Under the pieces are notes generated by a model, which was not told the origin of the DNA, did not search any database, and saw only the letters and a program-made list of their open reading frames with translations. Shown piece after piece: positions 28,774 through 37,683 of a DNA stretch of 64,000 bases. This stretch comes from Natronosalvus hydrolyticus. GTDB taxonomy: Archaea; Halobacteriota; Halobacteria; Halobacteriales; Natrialbaceae. The stretch lies in contig JAOPJZ010000002.1 of the NCBI GenBank assembly GCA_025517525.1, positions 310,001 to 374,000 on the forward strand. Direction: 5' to 3'. Both the position numbers and the translations under genes were made by a program. Numbering within the stretch: position 1 is the first letter of the stretch; every line of letters begins with the position of its first letter.

Positions 28774-29064
28774 TTACGGTCCGCACTCCGAACGAAGCGA
28801 ATAAATTCGTTTGCGAGCGTCAACGACACTTGAGCGAGAGTTGACGAGTGAGTTCTCCTCGAGTTTATCTAGCGCGTGATGGACCGTCCGACGAGGCAAC
28901 AGCGTTTCTTCGACGAGTTCAGTTTGTGTCATTTCGGTGTGTTGGCCAAGAATGATGGCGACGAGCTTTGCACTCGGCGGTTGTTCGCGAAGGCGTTCTC
29001 GGACGTTCGCGTCAGTTGGTGGCCATACCAGTGTCTGGTCGCTATCGCTCGCTGCGGCGGGCAT
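28774..29064 (-). CDS. Winged-helix (MarR-like) transcription regulator
   Basis: A 96-residue DNA-binding protein. After a short tail of about 25 residues comes a compact winged helix: PSAKLVAIILGQHTEMTQTE, then the recognition helix LPRRTVHHALDKLEENSLV, and a wing with RKRIYSL. No ligand domain is present, so it is a small autonomous HTH of the kind common in haloarchaea. It is divergent from the aminotransferase gene and is the best local candidate for regulating it. A strong TATA box 28 nt before its ATG supports the start. Confidence 0.8.
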   Translation of the reverse strand: MPAAASDSDQTLVWPPTDANVRERLREQPPSAKLVAIILGQHTEMTQTELVEETLLPRRTVHHALDKLEENSLVNSRSSVVDARKRIYSLRSECGP

Positions 29065-29086
29065 ATACGTTTCCCATGACCGACCA

Positions 29087-29097
29087 ATTATAAATAT
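29087..29097 (-). promoter_or_regulatory. TATA box in the regulator/aminotransferase spacer
   Basis: ATTATAAATAT, nearly symmetric, is centred 28 nt before the regulator ATG at 29064. Read the other way it would start transcripts near 29119, giving the aminotransferase mRNA a leader of 48 to 80 nt. A regulator bound here could affect both genes. Confidence 0.55.
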
Positions 29098-29199
29098 CTA
29101 TGGACCTGGCCGCGTCACGCAACTCCGTTCGGTAACCCGATTCGTGCAGCAACGGCACGAGCCTCTATGCTTATTCCCCTGGATTCCTGTTTTCGTCTC

Positions 29200-30552
29200 A
29201 TGGACCGCGATTCCGTTACGCCAGACGTATCCAGGATTCCGGCCGAGCGTGCCGAGCGCTGGGTCTCACAACATCACGAATTTGCCGCACCAAGCACCTA
29301 CGTCTACGAGTTCGTCTGGGACGTCACCGAAGACGCCATCGGTCCGTTCTGTACCGACGTCGACGGCAACGTGTTGCTGGACTTTACCAGCCACGTCGCC
29401 GCCGCTCCACTGGGGTACAACAACCCAACGATTCGGGAGCGAATGGACGCCTTCGACCTTCCCGAACCGTCGAAAATCGCCGGCCAAGATTTCTACGCCA
29501 GCGGTGGCGGTACCCCAGACAACACCGACTTCCCTGGTCCCACACAGTTGATGGATCGACTCACCGATGCGACGAGTCACTACGATATGGATACCGTCTT
29601 TCTGTCGAACACTGGCGCCGAAGCCGTCGAAAACGCGATTAAAATCTGTTACACCAACGGTGGACACCGGGGAGTGACGTTCGACGGCGGTTTCCACGGG
29701 CGGACCCTCGGAGCGCTCTCGTTGAACCGATCGAAAGCCGTTCACCGGCGTGGCTTCCCCGAAATCCCGGGTATCGTGAGCGTTCCGTACTGTACTTGCA
29801 CCGACGAGTGTACCTGCGGGTGGGAAACCGACGGCCCAGGTGGCAACGTGCTCGCCGATAGACTCCATCCCGAACGTGGCGACCTCCCCGCCGACGAAGT
29901 CTCGTACATCATCCTCGAGCCAGTTCAAGGGGAAGGCGGTTTCAGAGCGCCTTCGCCGTCGTTCGCCGCAGATATCGAGAAGATTCGACACGAACACGAC
30001 ATCTCCGTTATTAGCGACGAAATTCAGGCTGGCATCGGCCGAACCGGCGAGTTCTGGGGAATCGATCACACGCCCATCGAACCCGACGTAATCACCTGCG
30101 CGAAGGGGCTTCGTGTCGGTGCGACCGTAGCCAACGAGGACGTTTTCCCAGACGTGGAAGGCCGACTCTCCTCGACATGGGGGGCAGGTGACTTGCTCTC
30201 TTCCCTCCAGGGAACGCTCACCCTCGAGATCATCGAAGAAGAAAAACTGCTTGCTAACGCCACCACTCGAGGCAGACACCTGATCGAAGCTCTCGAGGAC
30301 GCCACCTTGCCAGGCAGTGTCGATGTCCGTGGACGGGGATTGATGGTCGCCGTCGAGTTCGATACCAAAGCGCGCCGTGAAGCGATCGTGCAGGCCGCAC
30401 TGGAGCGGGGACTCTTGTTGCTCGGTTGTGGCTACAAGACGATCCGATTCCTCCCGCCGCTCGACGTGACTGCTCGAGAGATCGACCTCGCGGTCTCACT
30501 GTTCGAAGAAGCGACTCGAGGGGTCGAAAGCCCGATGCAAACTGCAGACTGA
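29200..30552 (+). CDS. Class III (GABA/ornithine-type) PLP aminotransferase
   Basis: A 450-residue fold-type I PLP enzyme. SNTGAEAVENAIKI (136-149) binds the cofactor phosphate, FDGGFHGRTLGALSL lies at 161-175, and SDEIQAGIGRTG has Asp273 for the pyridine nitrogen. The Schiff-base lysine is Lys302 in CAKGLRVGA. The family transfers amino groups from omega-amino acids such as GABA, ornithine or acetylornithine, usually to 2-oxoglutarate. A Cys-rich insertion has C198, C200, C204 and C206 and is unusual for the general family; a structural metal is possible. The frame opens at 29167, but MDRDSV at 29200 is the more usual length. It lies beside glutamate dehydrogenase, fitting nitrogen collection on glutamate. 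Confidence 0.85.
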   Translation: MDRDSVTPDVSRIPAERAERWVSQHHEFAAPSTYVYEFVWDVTEDAIGPFCTDVDGNVLLDFTSHVAAAPLGYNNPTIRERMDAFDLPEPSKIAGQDFYASGGGTPDNTDFPGPTQLMDRLTDATSHYDMDTVFLSNTGAEAVENAIKICYTNGGHRGVTFDGGFHGRTLGALSLNRSKAVHRRGFPEIPGIVSVPYCTCTDECTCGWETDGPGGNVLADRLHPERGDLPADEVSYIILEPVQGEGGFRAPSPSFAADIEKIRHEHDISVISDEIQAGIGRTGEFWGIDHTPIEPDVITCAKGLRVGATVANEDVFPDVEGRLSSTWGAGDLLSSLQGTLTLEIIEEEKLLANATTRGRHLIEALEDATLPGSVDVRGRGLMVAVEFDTKARREAIVQAALERGLLLLGCGYKTIRFLPPLDVTAREIDLAVSLFEEATRGVESPMQTAD

Positions 30553-30788
30553 CCCTTTCGAGGGTCGTATCGTGAGCAAATTACACAACTAATTTCGGTC
30601 CGAGTCTGGTGATTTTGATGGCTGAATCGTTGAGTGAACGCCGGTTGGACCAATTTAGCTCATAGACGGGACTGGAGAGCAACTGAGTATTGTCCACCCG
30701 GACAGTACCGACTGGTTGGAGCAAGCAAAAATTAGGACCGGTCAGGGAGTTCCGAGGAACCGTTTTGTCTGCGAATGGAGTAGCGACA

Positions 30789-32084
30789 TCAGGGCCACAG
30801 GCCGCGCAGATCTTTTGCCTCCGCCACTCTCGAGAGCGCAACGACGTAGGTGGCGTCCCGCCAGGTCAACTCGCGTTCGTCGCGTTCGCGGGCAACCTGT
30901 TCCCAGGCGTCGACCATCTCGTCTTCGAGCGTCTCACGAACGCGCTCGAGCGGCCACGATCGGCGATTGATGTGCTGGAGCCATTCGAAGTAACTGACGG
31001 TAACGCCGCCCGCGTTTGCGAGGATGTCGGGAATCACGGGGAGATTTCGCTGGTCGAAAATTTCGGCTGCCCCGGTCGTCGTCGGCCCGTTGGCCCCTTC
31101 GACGATAAGCGAGGCGGACACATCAGCGGCGTTCTCTCGAGTGAGCACGTTCCCGACGGCGGCCGGAATCAACACGTCGACGTCGAGCTCGAGAAGTTCT
31201 GCGTTCGGCATGATTTCTCCGCCATCGTACGCTGTAACCGCTCCAGGTTGCTCATCGTACGTCGGGATGTCCATCGTCTGGAGTCCAGACGGATCGTAGA
31301 TGGCACCGTTGACGTCGCTGACGGCTACGATGTTAGCGCCCCAGGAGTCGAGGAGGCGAGCGGCATTGGCACCGACACTACCGTAGCCCTGAACGGCCAC
31401 CGAAAGCTCATCCATCGGCATGTCGTAGTATGCCGCTGCCTCTCGAGCGATGATAGCCACGCCACGGCCAGGCGCTTCTTCCCGGCCCGGACAGCCACCG
31501 ATTGCGGTGGGTTTCCCGGTGACGACGCCAGGAATCGTCTCGCCTTCTTGCATGCTGCAGGCGTCCATCAACCAGGCCATCGTCTGTTCGTCCGTGCCCA
31601 TATCGGGTGCCGGAATATCTTTCGTCGGACCGATTGCACCCTGCAACGATTCGGCAAAGCGTCTGGTGAGGCGTTCGCGTTCTTTCTCAGTCAATTCGTC
31701 CGGGTCGACGACGATGCCGCCTTTGGCACCACCAAACGGCAGATCCATCACCGCACACTTCCAGGTCATCCACATCGAGAGAGCAATGCACTCGTCTTCG
31801 GTAACGCCTGGTGCGTAACGTATACCGCCCTTGTAAGGCCCACGGACGTCATCGTGTTGCGCACGATATCCCGTGAACACCTCGGTCTGTCCGTCATCCC
31901 GTTCGACTGGCAGACTGACGCGATACACCGTCGTCGGATGTTTGAGCCGTTCGAACATCCCCTGGTCGACGTCGAGCAGTTCAGCGGCTCGCTCGAGTTG
32001 ATCGACGGCCATTTCCACCGGCGAGTGATCCTCGTTCGATTCGCTATTCGTCGATTCCGTCGTTTCTGGTGGCGTTGTAGTCAT
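30789..32084 (-). CDS. gdhB: Glutamate dehydrogenase
   Basis: A 431-residue cytoplasmic enzyme interconverting glutamate with 2-oxoglutarate and ammonium. The substrate site reads [12 protein letters not shown] (83-94) with lysines 109 and 121 ([18 protein letters not shown]). The Rossmann motif [10 protein letters not shown] lies at about 233-242. The frame extends upstream to 32165, but MTTTPPE at 32084 gives the normal haloarchaeal length, and the upstream codons belong to another gene. It starts one base after the stop of a 37-residue zinc-ribbon gene, so the two are cotranscribed. Coenzyme preference is not readable here. Confidence 0.92.
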   Translation of the reverse strand: MTTTPPETTESTNSESNEDHSPVEMAVDQLERAAELLDVDQGMFERLKHPTTVYRVSLPVERDDGQTEVFTGYRAQHDDVRGPYKGGIRYAPGVTEDECIALSMWMTWKCAVMDLPFGGAKGGIVVDPDELTEKERERLTRRFAESLQGAIGPTKDIPAPDMGTDEQTMAWLMDACSMQEGETIPGVVTGKPTAIGGCPGREEAPGRGVAIIAREAAAYYDMPMDELSVAVQGYGSVGANAARLLDSWGANIVAVSDVNGAIYDPSGLQTMDIPTYDEQPGAVTAYDGGEIMPNAELLELDVDVLIPAAVGNVLTRENAADVSASLIVEGANGPTTTGAAEIFDQRNLPVIPDILANAGGVTVSYFEWLQHINRRSWPLERVRETLEDEMVDAWEQVARERDERELTWRDATYVVALSRVAEAKDLRGLWP

Positions 32085-32085
32085 C

Positions 32086-32199
32086 TCAATCAGCAGGGTA
32101 CTGTTCGACCCAGTCACACTGGGCGCAGTGAAAGCGGCTATCCGTCGGCTTTCCCGAGCCGCCACAAAGCGGGCAGCGTTCGCGCGTGTCTCGAGCCAT
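32086..32199 (-). CDS. 37-residue CPxCG-type zinc-ribbon microprotein
   Basis: [16 protein letters not shown] opens the peptide. A second pair, FHCAQCDW, follows after 14 residues, giving a four-Cys zinc ribbon. The frame ends TGA one base before the glutamate dehydrogenase ATG. An ATG at 32202 directly before would add one Met. Such CPxCG microproteins are common in haloarchaea and some affect stress, swarming or biofilm phenotypes. This one's role is unknown; the coupling suggests a function or coregulation with glutamate metabolism. Confidence 0.72.
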   Translation of the reverse strand: MARDTRERCPLCGGSGKPTDSRFHCAQCDWVEQYPAD

Positions 32200-32456
32200 C
32201 ATACAGCGATTCGGGCGACACCCCGTTTTCGCGGCTGTGCATTCGATTGTCTCATCACGTCAGTGTGGACGTGCAAGGAGGGTAAGATGCTAGTGGTCCG
32301 TGCAATGGTGGCACGGAGATCCGTCTCCTCAGGAACGAACCGCCATCTCATCTGGAACCGTCCCTCACTCGTTCCCGAGTGACTGAAGCGAGCCAAGGCG
32401 TGTTCGAACTATCCACAGTGGACGGGCGGTTCAGGCCACCTGTAATAAACACCGGC

Positions 32457-34880
32457 TCAGAGGGTGTCCGAGTGGCTCGAGTCGGCGTTCGTCGGCTCCG
32501 CAAATTCGAACACCTCACCTGTGTCTGACTTGTCGGTGGGTGTATTCGGGGCCAACTCATCGTTTGGACGCTGGCTCTCTCCCTCGAGGTCGATGTTTGT
32601 CTCGAACCGGTCTAACGCACTCGAAAGTTCGCTCGCCTGTGTCGTCAGTTCACTGGCACTGCCCGAAACTTCCGTCAGGGCAGTCGTTTGTTCTTCGGCG
32701 GCCGCCGCAACGTTTTCGCTTTCCGCGGTGGTTTGCTGTGAAATCGTCACCACCTCTTCGACCATCGCGACGACCTCCTGCGTCGAGGCGGCCTGCTGTT
32801 GACTCGCTGCCGAAATCTCTTGAACGCCGGTATTCGTCTCCGCCGCATAGCCGGCAATCTCCTCGAGTGCGTCGACAGCCTGGCGCACCGAATCGGTGTG
32901 CTCGGTGACGCGCTGGCTCGTTAGCTGGACTTCGGTGGCCGTGTGTTCGGTCTGTTCGTGAATACGCTCGAGGCGAGCCTCGATGTCTTCGGCAGCGTCT
33001 TTCGTCTCTGCGGCGAGTGCTTTGACCTCACTGGCAACGACCGAAAAGCCCGCATCATCGGCATCCGTCCTCGAGGCCTCGATGTTGGCGTTGAGCGCGA
33101 GCATATTGGTTTGTTCTGCGACCTGGGTGATGAACTCCGTGAGCTCGTCGATCTGTGCCATCTCCGCTTCGAGCGCTTCGATGGCGTCGACGGCATCCGC
33201 GGACTCGTCTTCGATTTCGTTCATCCCGTCGATAGCAACCTGCGCGGCTTCTCGCCCGCGTTCTCCTGCATCCGCCGTTCGCTCGGCGATATCGGCTACC
33301 TGATTCGAGGAGGCCGCGATCTGTTCGGTCGTCGTCGAGAGACTACTCATCTCCGCGGTAACCGACTGCAATCGGTCGTTCTGGCGGTCCGCCCCGTCGG
33401 AGATCTGTTGTACCGATTCGGTCACCTGTTCGCTCGCCGAGCGAACCTCTTCGCTCGAGGCTGTCACCTGCTCGCTGGCCGTCGCGACCTCTTCGGCGAA
33501 GGCTTTGACCGCCGCCGTCGTCGACTCGAGGTCACACACCATGTCGTTGAACTCGGTTGCAATCGCGCACATCGCCTCGTTCTCGCTATCGACGGCCATT
33601 CGAGCGGTGAGATCACCATCGGCACACGCTTGCATCACCTCGCTGTACTCATCGGCTTTTGACTCGAGGTGTCGATTCATCGCTTCGGTTTGCTCCCGTG
33701 CGATTTCTGCCTCATCGCGAGCGTTTTCGGCAACCTGAATCTGGGTGCGTAACTGGGATTGCATCGAATCGAACCCATCGTACAACTGCCCGATATTGTC
33801 GATTCGCGGGTTGTCGAACTCGACGTCGAGATCGCCGTCTTCCATCTGTTTCGCTTTCGCAGTCAGTCGGTCGATCGCCGTCGCCGTGTTACGACCGAGC
33901 ACCATACCACCGATGGCAATGACGAACACGCCGAATCCGGTCGCATACAGGCCGTACTTGGTGACTGTCTCCACGAAGCCGTAGGCTTCGGACGTCGGTG
34001 TATGGACCAGTACCACCCAGTCGGTGTGTTCCGATTGAGCGGAGCCGACGACGTATGGCGACGTCGGATACGAATACCCCGGCGAAGCGAGTGCGCCCGA
34101 TGGGTCGGCGTCGAGTTGACTCGAACCCCGATCGTCGGTGCGAGCAGCCTCGAGCGTCGACGCCGGTTCGTACGCGGCGTGGAAGGCACCCGATTCGCTG
34201 AAACCGACGTCATCCATCACCACTCGGTCGCTGTCGTCGACGGCGAACGTGAGTTGTGTATCGGTCCCTGCGCTCTCGAACTGATTCGCGTAACTCGAGA
34301 GCGTGGCCGTGTAGATAATGACGCGATCGGGTTGGTCACCGACGAGTTGCACAAATGCCAGTACCGGTTCCTCGGAGTCGTCAGTCGTGTCGACGTAGCT
34401 GTCGGAGAGGTGTACCCTGTCGGCGTCGAGATCGGATCGAATCCAGTTTTCCCCATCCGGAACGTTGAGGTCAGCAAGTTCAGTCCCAACGGTTTCTTCG
34501 TTAGTACTTGCCGTCACTTGGTTTCGATTGAGATCCACGTAGTGAACGTGATGTGTTCCTTCCGGAAGATCATCGTGCCAGTTTTGCAGATATCGATCGA
34601 TTGCCTCGTTGTCGCGGTCCTGGACGACGGCCGACTGAGAGATCATCCGCGTCGTCCACTCGTTGCGTTCGATCCAAGCATCGAGCTTTTCAGCCTCCTG
34701 CTGAGCGCCAGTCGCCGCCTCCTCGTTTGCGTTTTCGGTAACCTCGCTTTCGATCTGTGCCGTTCCCGCGATACCGACGAGGCCGATTGCGAGGCCAATT
34801 ACCAACAGGACGATACCAAATTTGAGTGCGTAGCTACGCCGAATAGCTTTCGGCACCAACTGTCGCAACGTGCCAACCAT
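32457..34880 (-). CDS. Halobacterial transducer (methyl-accepting chemotaxis protein) in the amino-acid island
   Basis: A 807-residue receptor of the same architecture as the one at 3107-5473. Membrane helix 1 spans 19-41, an extracellular Cache-like sensor about 45-300, helix 2 308-330, then HAMP, a second HAMP-like segment and the methyl-accepting coiled coil. Its tip EQTNMLALNANIEASR lies near residue 600. The sensor half is clearly diverged from the first transducer while the signalling half is similar. The ATG at 34880 is preferred over the GTG at 34886 on TATA spacing. It sits between glutamate dehydrogenase and the ureohydrolase, so an amino-acid or arginine-containing ligand is an attractive guess. 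The sequence does not prove it. Confidence 0.92.
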   Translation of the reverse strand: MVGTLRQLVPKAIRRSYALKFGIVLLVIGLAIGLVGIAGTAQIESEVTENANEEAATGAQQEAEKLDAWIERNEWTTRMISQSAVVQDRDNEAIDRYLQNWHDDLPEGTHHVHYVDLNRNQVTASTNEETVGTELADLNVPDGENWIRSDLDADRVHLSDSYVDTTDDSEEPVLAFVQLVGDQPDRVIIYTATLSSYANQFESAGTDTQLTFAVDDSDRVVMDDVGFSESGAFHAAYEPASTLEAARTDDRGSSQLDADPSGALASPGYSYPTSPYVVGSAQSEHTDWVVLVHTPTSEAYGFVETVTKYGLYATGFGVFVIAIGGMVLGRNTATAIDRLTAKAKQMEDGDLDVEFDNPRIDNIGQLYDGFDSMQSQLRTQIQVAENARDEAEIAREQTEAMNRHLESKADEYSEVMQACADGDLTARMAVDSENEAMCAIATEFNDMVCDLESTTAAVKAFAEEVATASEQVTASSEEVRSASEQVTESVQQISDGADRQNDRLQSVTAEMSSLSTTTEQIAASSNQVADIAERTADAGERGREAAQVAIDGMNEIEDESADAVDAIEALEAEMAQIDELTEFITQVAEQTNMLALNANIEASRTDADDAGFSVVASEVKALAAETKDAAEDIEARLERIHEQTEHTATEVQLTSQRVTEHTDSVRQAVDALEEIAGYAAETNTGVQEISAASQQQAASTQEVVAMVEEVVTISQQTTAESENVAAAAEEQTTALTEVSGSASELTTQASELSSALDRFETNIDLEGESQRPNDELAPNTPTDKSDTGEVFEFAEPTNADSSHSDTL

Positions 34881-34904
34881 GCTCACTGTCTGGGAGCGTG
34901 ATGG

Positions 34905-34913
34905 TTAAATAAT
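34905..34913 (-). promoter_or_regulatory. TATA box for the second transducer
   Basis: The minus-strand ATTATTTAA is centred 28 nt before the ATG at 34880. Confidence 0.5.
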
Positions 34914-35090
34914 TTACTCCACCTCGAAGAGGAAAATAGAGAGACGGAACGCTCGAGAGAGGAACGAAACGCCCCCCGAAGCCGTGCTGTGACCGGTTCA
35001 GTTCGGGGCCGGTGTGATCTCCCCCGTTACTCGAACCGCCGTTCGTTTTAGTTCAAGTTCGTTATTCCCAGCGACCTGCCAACAATGTGG

Positions 35091-36113
35091 TTAGACCGTG
35101 AAACGACGCTCGAGGAGCGTTATCAGCAAGAACGCGCCAAACTGCGCGGTTCGACCGGTTGGGTCGAACGAGGGTGCGACTTCCATCAGATCGGCGCCGC
35201 CGACAGCGTCGTACTCGCCGAGGATTTGCATCGTCTCGAGTGCCTGGGCAGCCGTGAGTCCGTCGGGACATGGCGTCCCGGTACCCGGGGCCACCGACGG
35301 GTCGATGGAATCGATGTCGAAGGTGACGTACACTGCATCGGTGTCTTCAGCGGCGGCCTCGACGGCATCGCGAACGACCGGCCCGATACCCCGTTCGTGG
35401 ACGTCAGCCATCGTAAACAGGTTCAGTCCCGTGTCCTCGACGAACTCCATGAAGCCGGGGCGTTCGTAGCCACGAATCCCGACCTGGCTGATGTGCTCGT
35501 AGTCGGAGTAGGTCGATTCTGCGATGTGTCGGGTACACGCGCCGTGATAGTGCGAATCGAAGAGGTCACTCTCTCCTGTCGTGTCCGTGTGTGCATCTAT
35601 CTGGACCAGACCAACGGTATCGTGCCCTGCGCCCTGGGCAAATCCACAGAACGCCGGGTACGTACACGAGTGGTCGCCCCCAAGGAGGAGCGGAAACGCC
35701 TGTTCGGAGACCGTCGCGAGATGGGCCTCGATCGCTTCTCGAGTCGTGGCCTCGTCGGCGGGAAACACCGGGATATCTCCGCAGTCGACGGTAGTGAGTT
35801 TGTCGTAGTCGGCGACTTCGCCGGTATACATGTTCGTCAGCCCGCCTTTGAAACTCGAGAGATATCCCCACCAGCTACTCGCTTCCCTGATCGCTTCGGG
35901 TCCGTAGCGAGCGCCCGGTCGATTGCTCACTTTGTGATCGTACGGCACGCCGAGAACACCGACGTCTGCTTCCTCGAGCGCATCGACGGGTCGATACTCG
36001 CCTTTGAGAAATGTGTTCAGCCCTGCATATGGGAGTTCGAGCGACGAACCGGCCGTCTGTGCCCGGAACTGGGCAGCATTGGTTGCTGGGGGAAGATGAC
36101 TTCCAGACATCAC
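35091..36113 (-). CDS. Ureohydrolase (agmatinase/guanidinobutyrase family)
   Basis: A 340-residue Mn-dependent enzyme that removes urea from a guanidino compound. The metal ligands are all present: His148 (GGDHS), Asp173, His175 and Asp177 (DAHTD), and Asp266 and Asp268 (DIDSIDP). HYHGACTRH (189-197) takes the place of the HGTPFR segment usual in agmatinases, so the substrate may be agmatine, 4-guanidinobutyrate or a related compound rather than arginine itself. It is divergent from the first cyanophycinase gene, whose polymer is half arginine. A GABA-type aminotransferase nearby would suit the guanidinobutyrate route. Family call firm, substrate open. Confidence 0.88.
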   Translation of the reverse strand: MMSGSHLPPATNAAQFRAQTAGSSLELPYAGLNTFLKGEYRPVDALEEADVGVLGVPYDHKVSNRPGARYGPEAIREASSWWGYLSSFKGGLTNMYTGEVADYDKLTTVDCGDIPVFPADEATTREAIEAHLATVSEQAFPLLLGGDHSCTYPAFCGFAQGAGHDTVGLVQIDAHTDTTGESDLFDSHYHGACTRHIAESTYSDYEHISQVGIRGYERPGFMEFVEDTGLNLFTMADVHERGIGPVVRDAVEAAAEDTDAVYVTFDIDSIDPSVAPGTGTPCPDGLTAAQALETMQILGEYDAVGGADLMEVAPSFDPTGRTAQFGAFLLITLLERRFTV

Positions 36114-36236
36114 CGTAACTGCACGGTCCAGCAGTAATAATTCTTCCCCTATACGTACCGATTGAACGAATCGGCAACAACGGCACAGACCACTCGAGTT
36201 TATCTCTCCTCGTTAATGTTTATATCTTGTACACTC

Positions 36237-37655
36237 ATGACACGGTATGAACTGCCAGATGTTGACAGAAGAACATTCGTGAAAACAACCGGGGCGGGAG
36301 CTATCGGCATGGCCGGTCTTTCCACGTCGAGTGCTGCAGACGCAGGGGCACAGACGCAGAGTGAAGGCGATTCGAACGGCGGAATAACGCCGCCTCCGGG
36401 CCCGGTAGTCCCAGTCGGGGGTGGCTTCGAACCGGAGAACGAAGCCCTCTACGTCGAGTTGCTCGAACTCGTCGGTAACGAACCGACGGTTGCGATAGTC
36501 CCGACAGCAAACAGCGACCCCGAAAACAGCATCGAAGTGATGTCCATCGATTTCCTCGAGTATGGCGAACAGTTGTACGGTGAAGGAGCCGTCACGATAG
36601 AGGAGATCGAAGTTGCACCCGCAGGCCCAGACGAATGGGAGGGCAACGAAGATGATCCGGATGTCGCCGAACAGATAGAAAACGCCGATCTCGTCTGGTT
36701 TTCCGGTGGGAATCAGCTCCGCATTACGGAAACGTTCTTCGACGACGATGGCGAGGAAGTCGCCGTCGCAACTGCGATACGCGAACACGTCGAAAACGGC
36801 GGTGCCGTCGCGGGTTCGAGTGCGGGTGCGGCGATCATGACTGACCCGATGATCGGCGCCGGCCAGAGCACGGGGTCGTTGCTCGATGGCGTCAGTTATG
36901 AAGATACGTACTACGACGACGATGACAACCGCGTGTATCTCACGAGAGGACTTGGCTATCTCGGCCACGGGATCGCCGACCAGCACTTTTACGAACGCGG
37001 GCGGTTCGGTCGACTCCTGCGAGCGCTGTGGCACGAAGGCGAAGAACTCGGCTATGGCGTCGGCGAAAACACGGGTCTGATATTCGAAGCAAACGAGCCA
37101 CACACACGTGTGTCCGGTGAAAACGGTGTCATGGTCATCGATCTCTCGGAGGCCCAGGAAGTGGAGAACGACAGTGAAGCTCTCGAACTCGAGGATGTGC
37201 GCGTTCACCACCTCTCAGACGGTGACGTGTTCGATTACGAAAGTCGGACCGTCGATCCGAACGATACGGACAAATTCGATGTCACGGATAATCCGTTTTA
37301 CACGACCAATCAGGACTCCTGGGACGTGTTCGGCTCACCACAGGCCGTCAAAGACCTCGTCACCGAAGAACTCGCGGTCAATGAACAAGCGAGCGTTCGC
37401 GGGACGGCCATCTCCGTCGAAGCCGAAGGAGACTACGAGCGCCGGACGGAAGTACGACTCCTGTTTTCGCAGGACGAGCGCACCGAAGGGTGGGAAGGTG
37501 AGTACGAAGTGCAAGAGATGGATTGGCGATACACGGCCATCGACGTCCATCTGGACGTCGAAATTGGGACCTTCGCACTGATCGACGATCACATCGACAC
37601 CGAGACGCTACGGGACGTGATTTCTGCCTGGCAAACCGGGGAACCCCTGAGCTAA
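36237..37655 (+). CDS. cphB: Secreted cyanophycinase (family S51), copy 1
   Basis: A 472-residue exported serine hydrolase. A Tat signal is visible, with DRRTFVKTTGAG (10-21) and a likely cleavage near residue 35. The S51 cyanophycinase landmarks are all present: PVGGGFEPENEALY (59-72), FSGGNQLRITE (155-165), and the nucleophile Ser195 in AGSSAGAAIM. DQHFYERGRFGRLLRAL has His250, and GYGVGENTG follows. The enzyme cuts multi-Arg-poly-Asp (cyanophycin) to beta-Asp-Arg dipeptides. The C-terminal 140 residues are extra to the core. The ATG at 36237 puts the Tat motif near the N-terminus; the upstream ATG at 36162 would bury it. It is followed 28 bp later by a PGF-CTERM protein gene, probably one transcript. 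S51 also contains other peptidases, but the DQHF-RGR motif favours cyanophycinase. Confidence 0.85.
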   Translation: MTRYELPDVDRRTFVKTTGAGAIGMAGLSTSSAADAGAQTQSEGDSNGGITPPPGPVVPVGGGFEPENEALYVELLELVGNEPTVAIVPTANSDPENSIEVMSIDFLEYGEQLYGEGAVTIEEIEVAPAGPDEWEGNEDDPDVAEQIENADLVWFSGGNQLRITETFFDDDGEEVAVATAIREHVENGGAVAGSSAGAAIMTDPMIGAGQSTGSLLDGVSYEDTYYDDDDNRVYLTRGLGYLGHGIADQHFYERGRFGRLLRALWHEGEELGYGVGENTGLIFEANEPHTRVSGENGVMVIDLSEAQEVENDSEALELEDVRVHHLSDGDVFDYESRTVDPNDTDKFDVTDNPFYTTNQDSWDVFGSPQAVKDLVTEELAVNEQASVRGTAISVEAEGDYERRTEVRLLFSQDERTEGWEGEYEVQEMDWRYTAIDVHLDVEIGTFALIDDHIDTETLRDVISAWQTGEPLS

Positions 37656-37683
37656 TGCTCTGCAATCGAACCGACACTCAGTC

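Noticed and set aside
30690-32285. 531-residue open frame on the plus strand
   Set aside because: It lies antisense to glutamate dehydrogenase, whose motifs are complete. The composition (His/Arg-rich) is typical of a shadow frame in GC-rich DNA.
36213-37211. 332-residue minus-strand open frame
   Set aside because: Antisense to cyanophycinase copy 1, with no recognisable motif.
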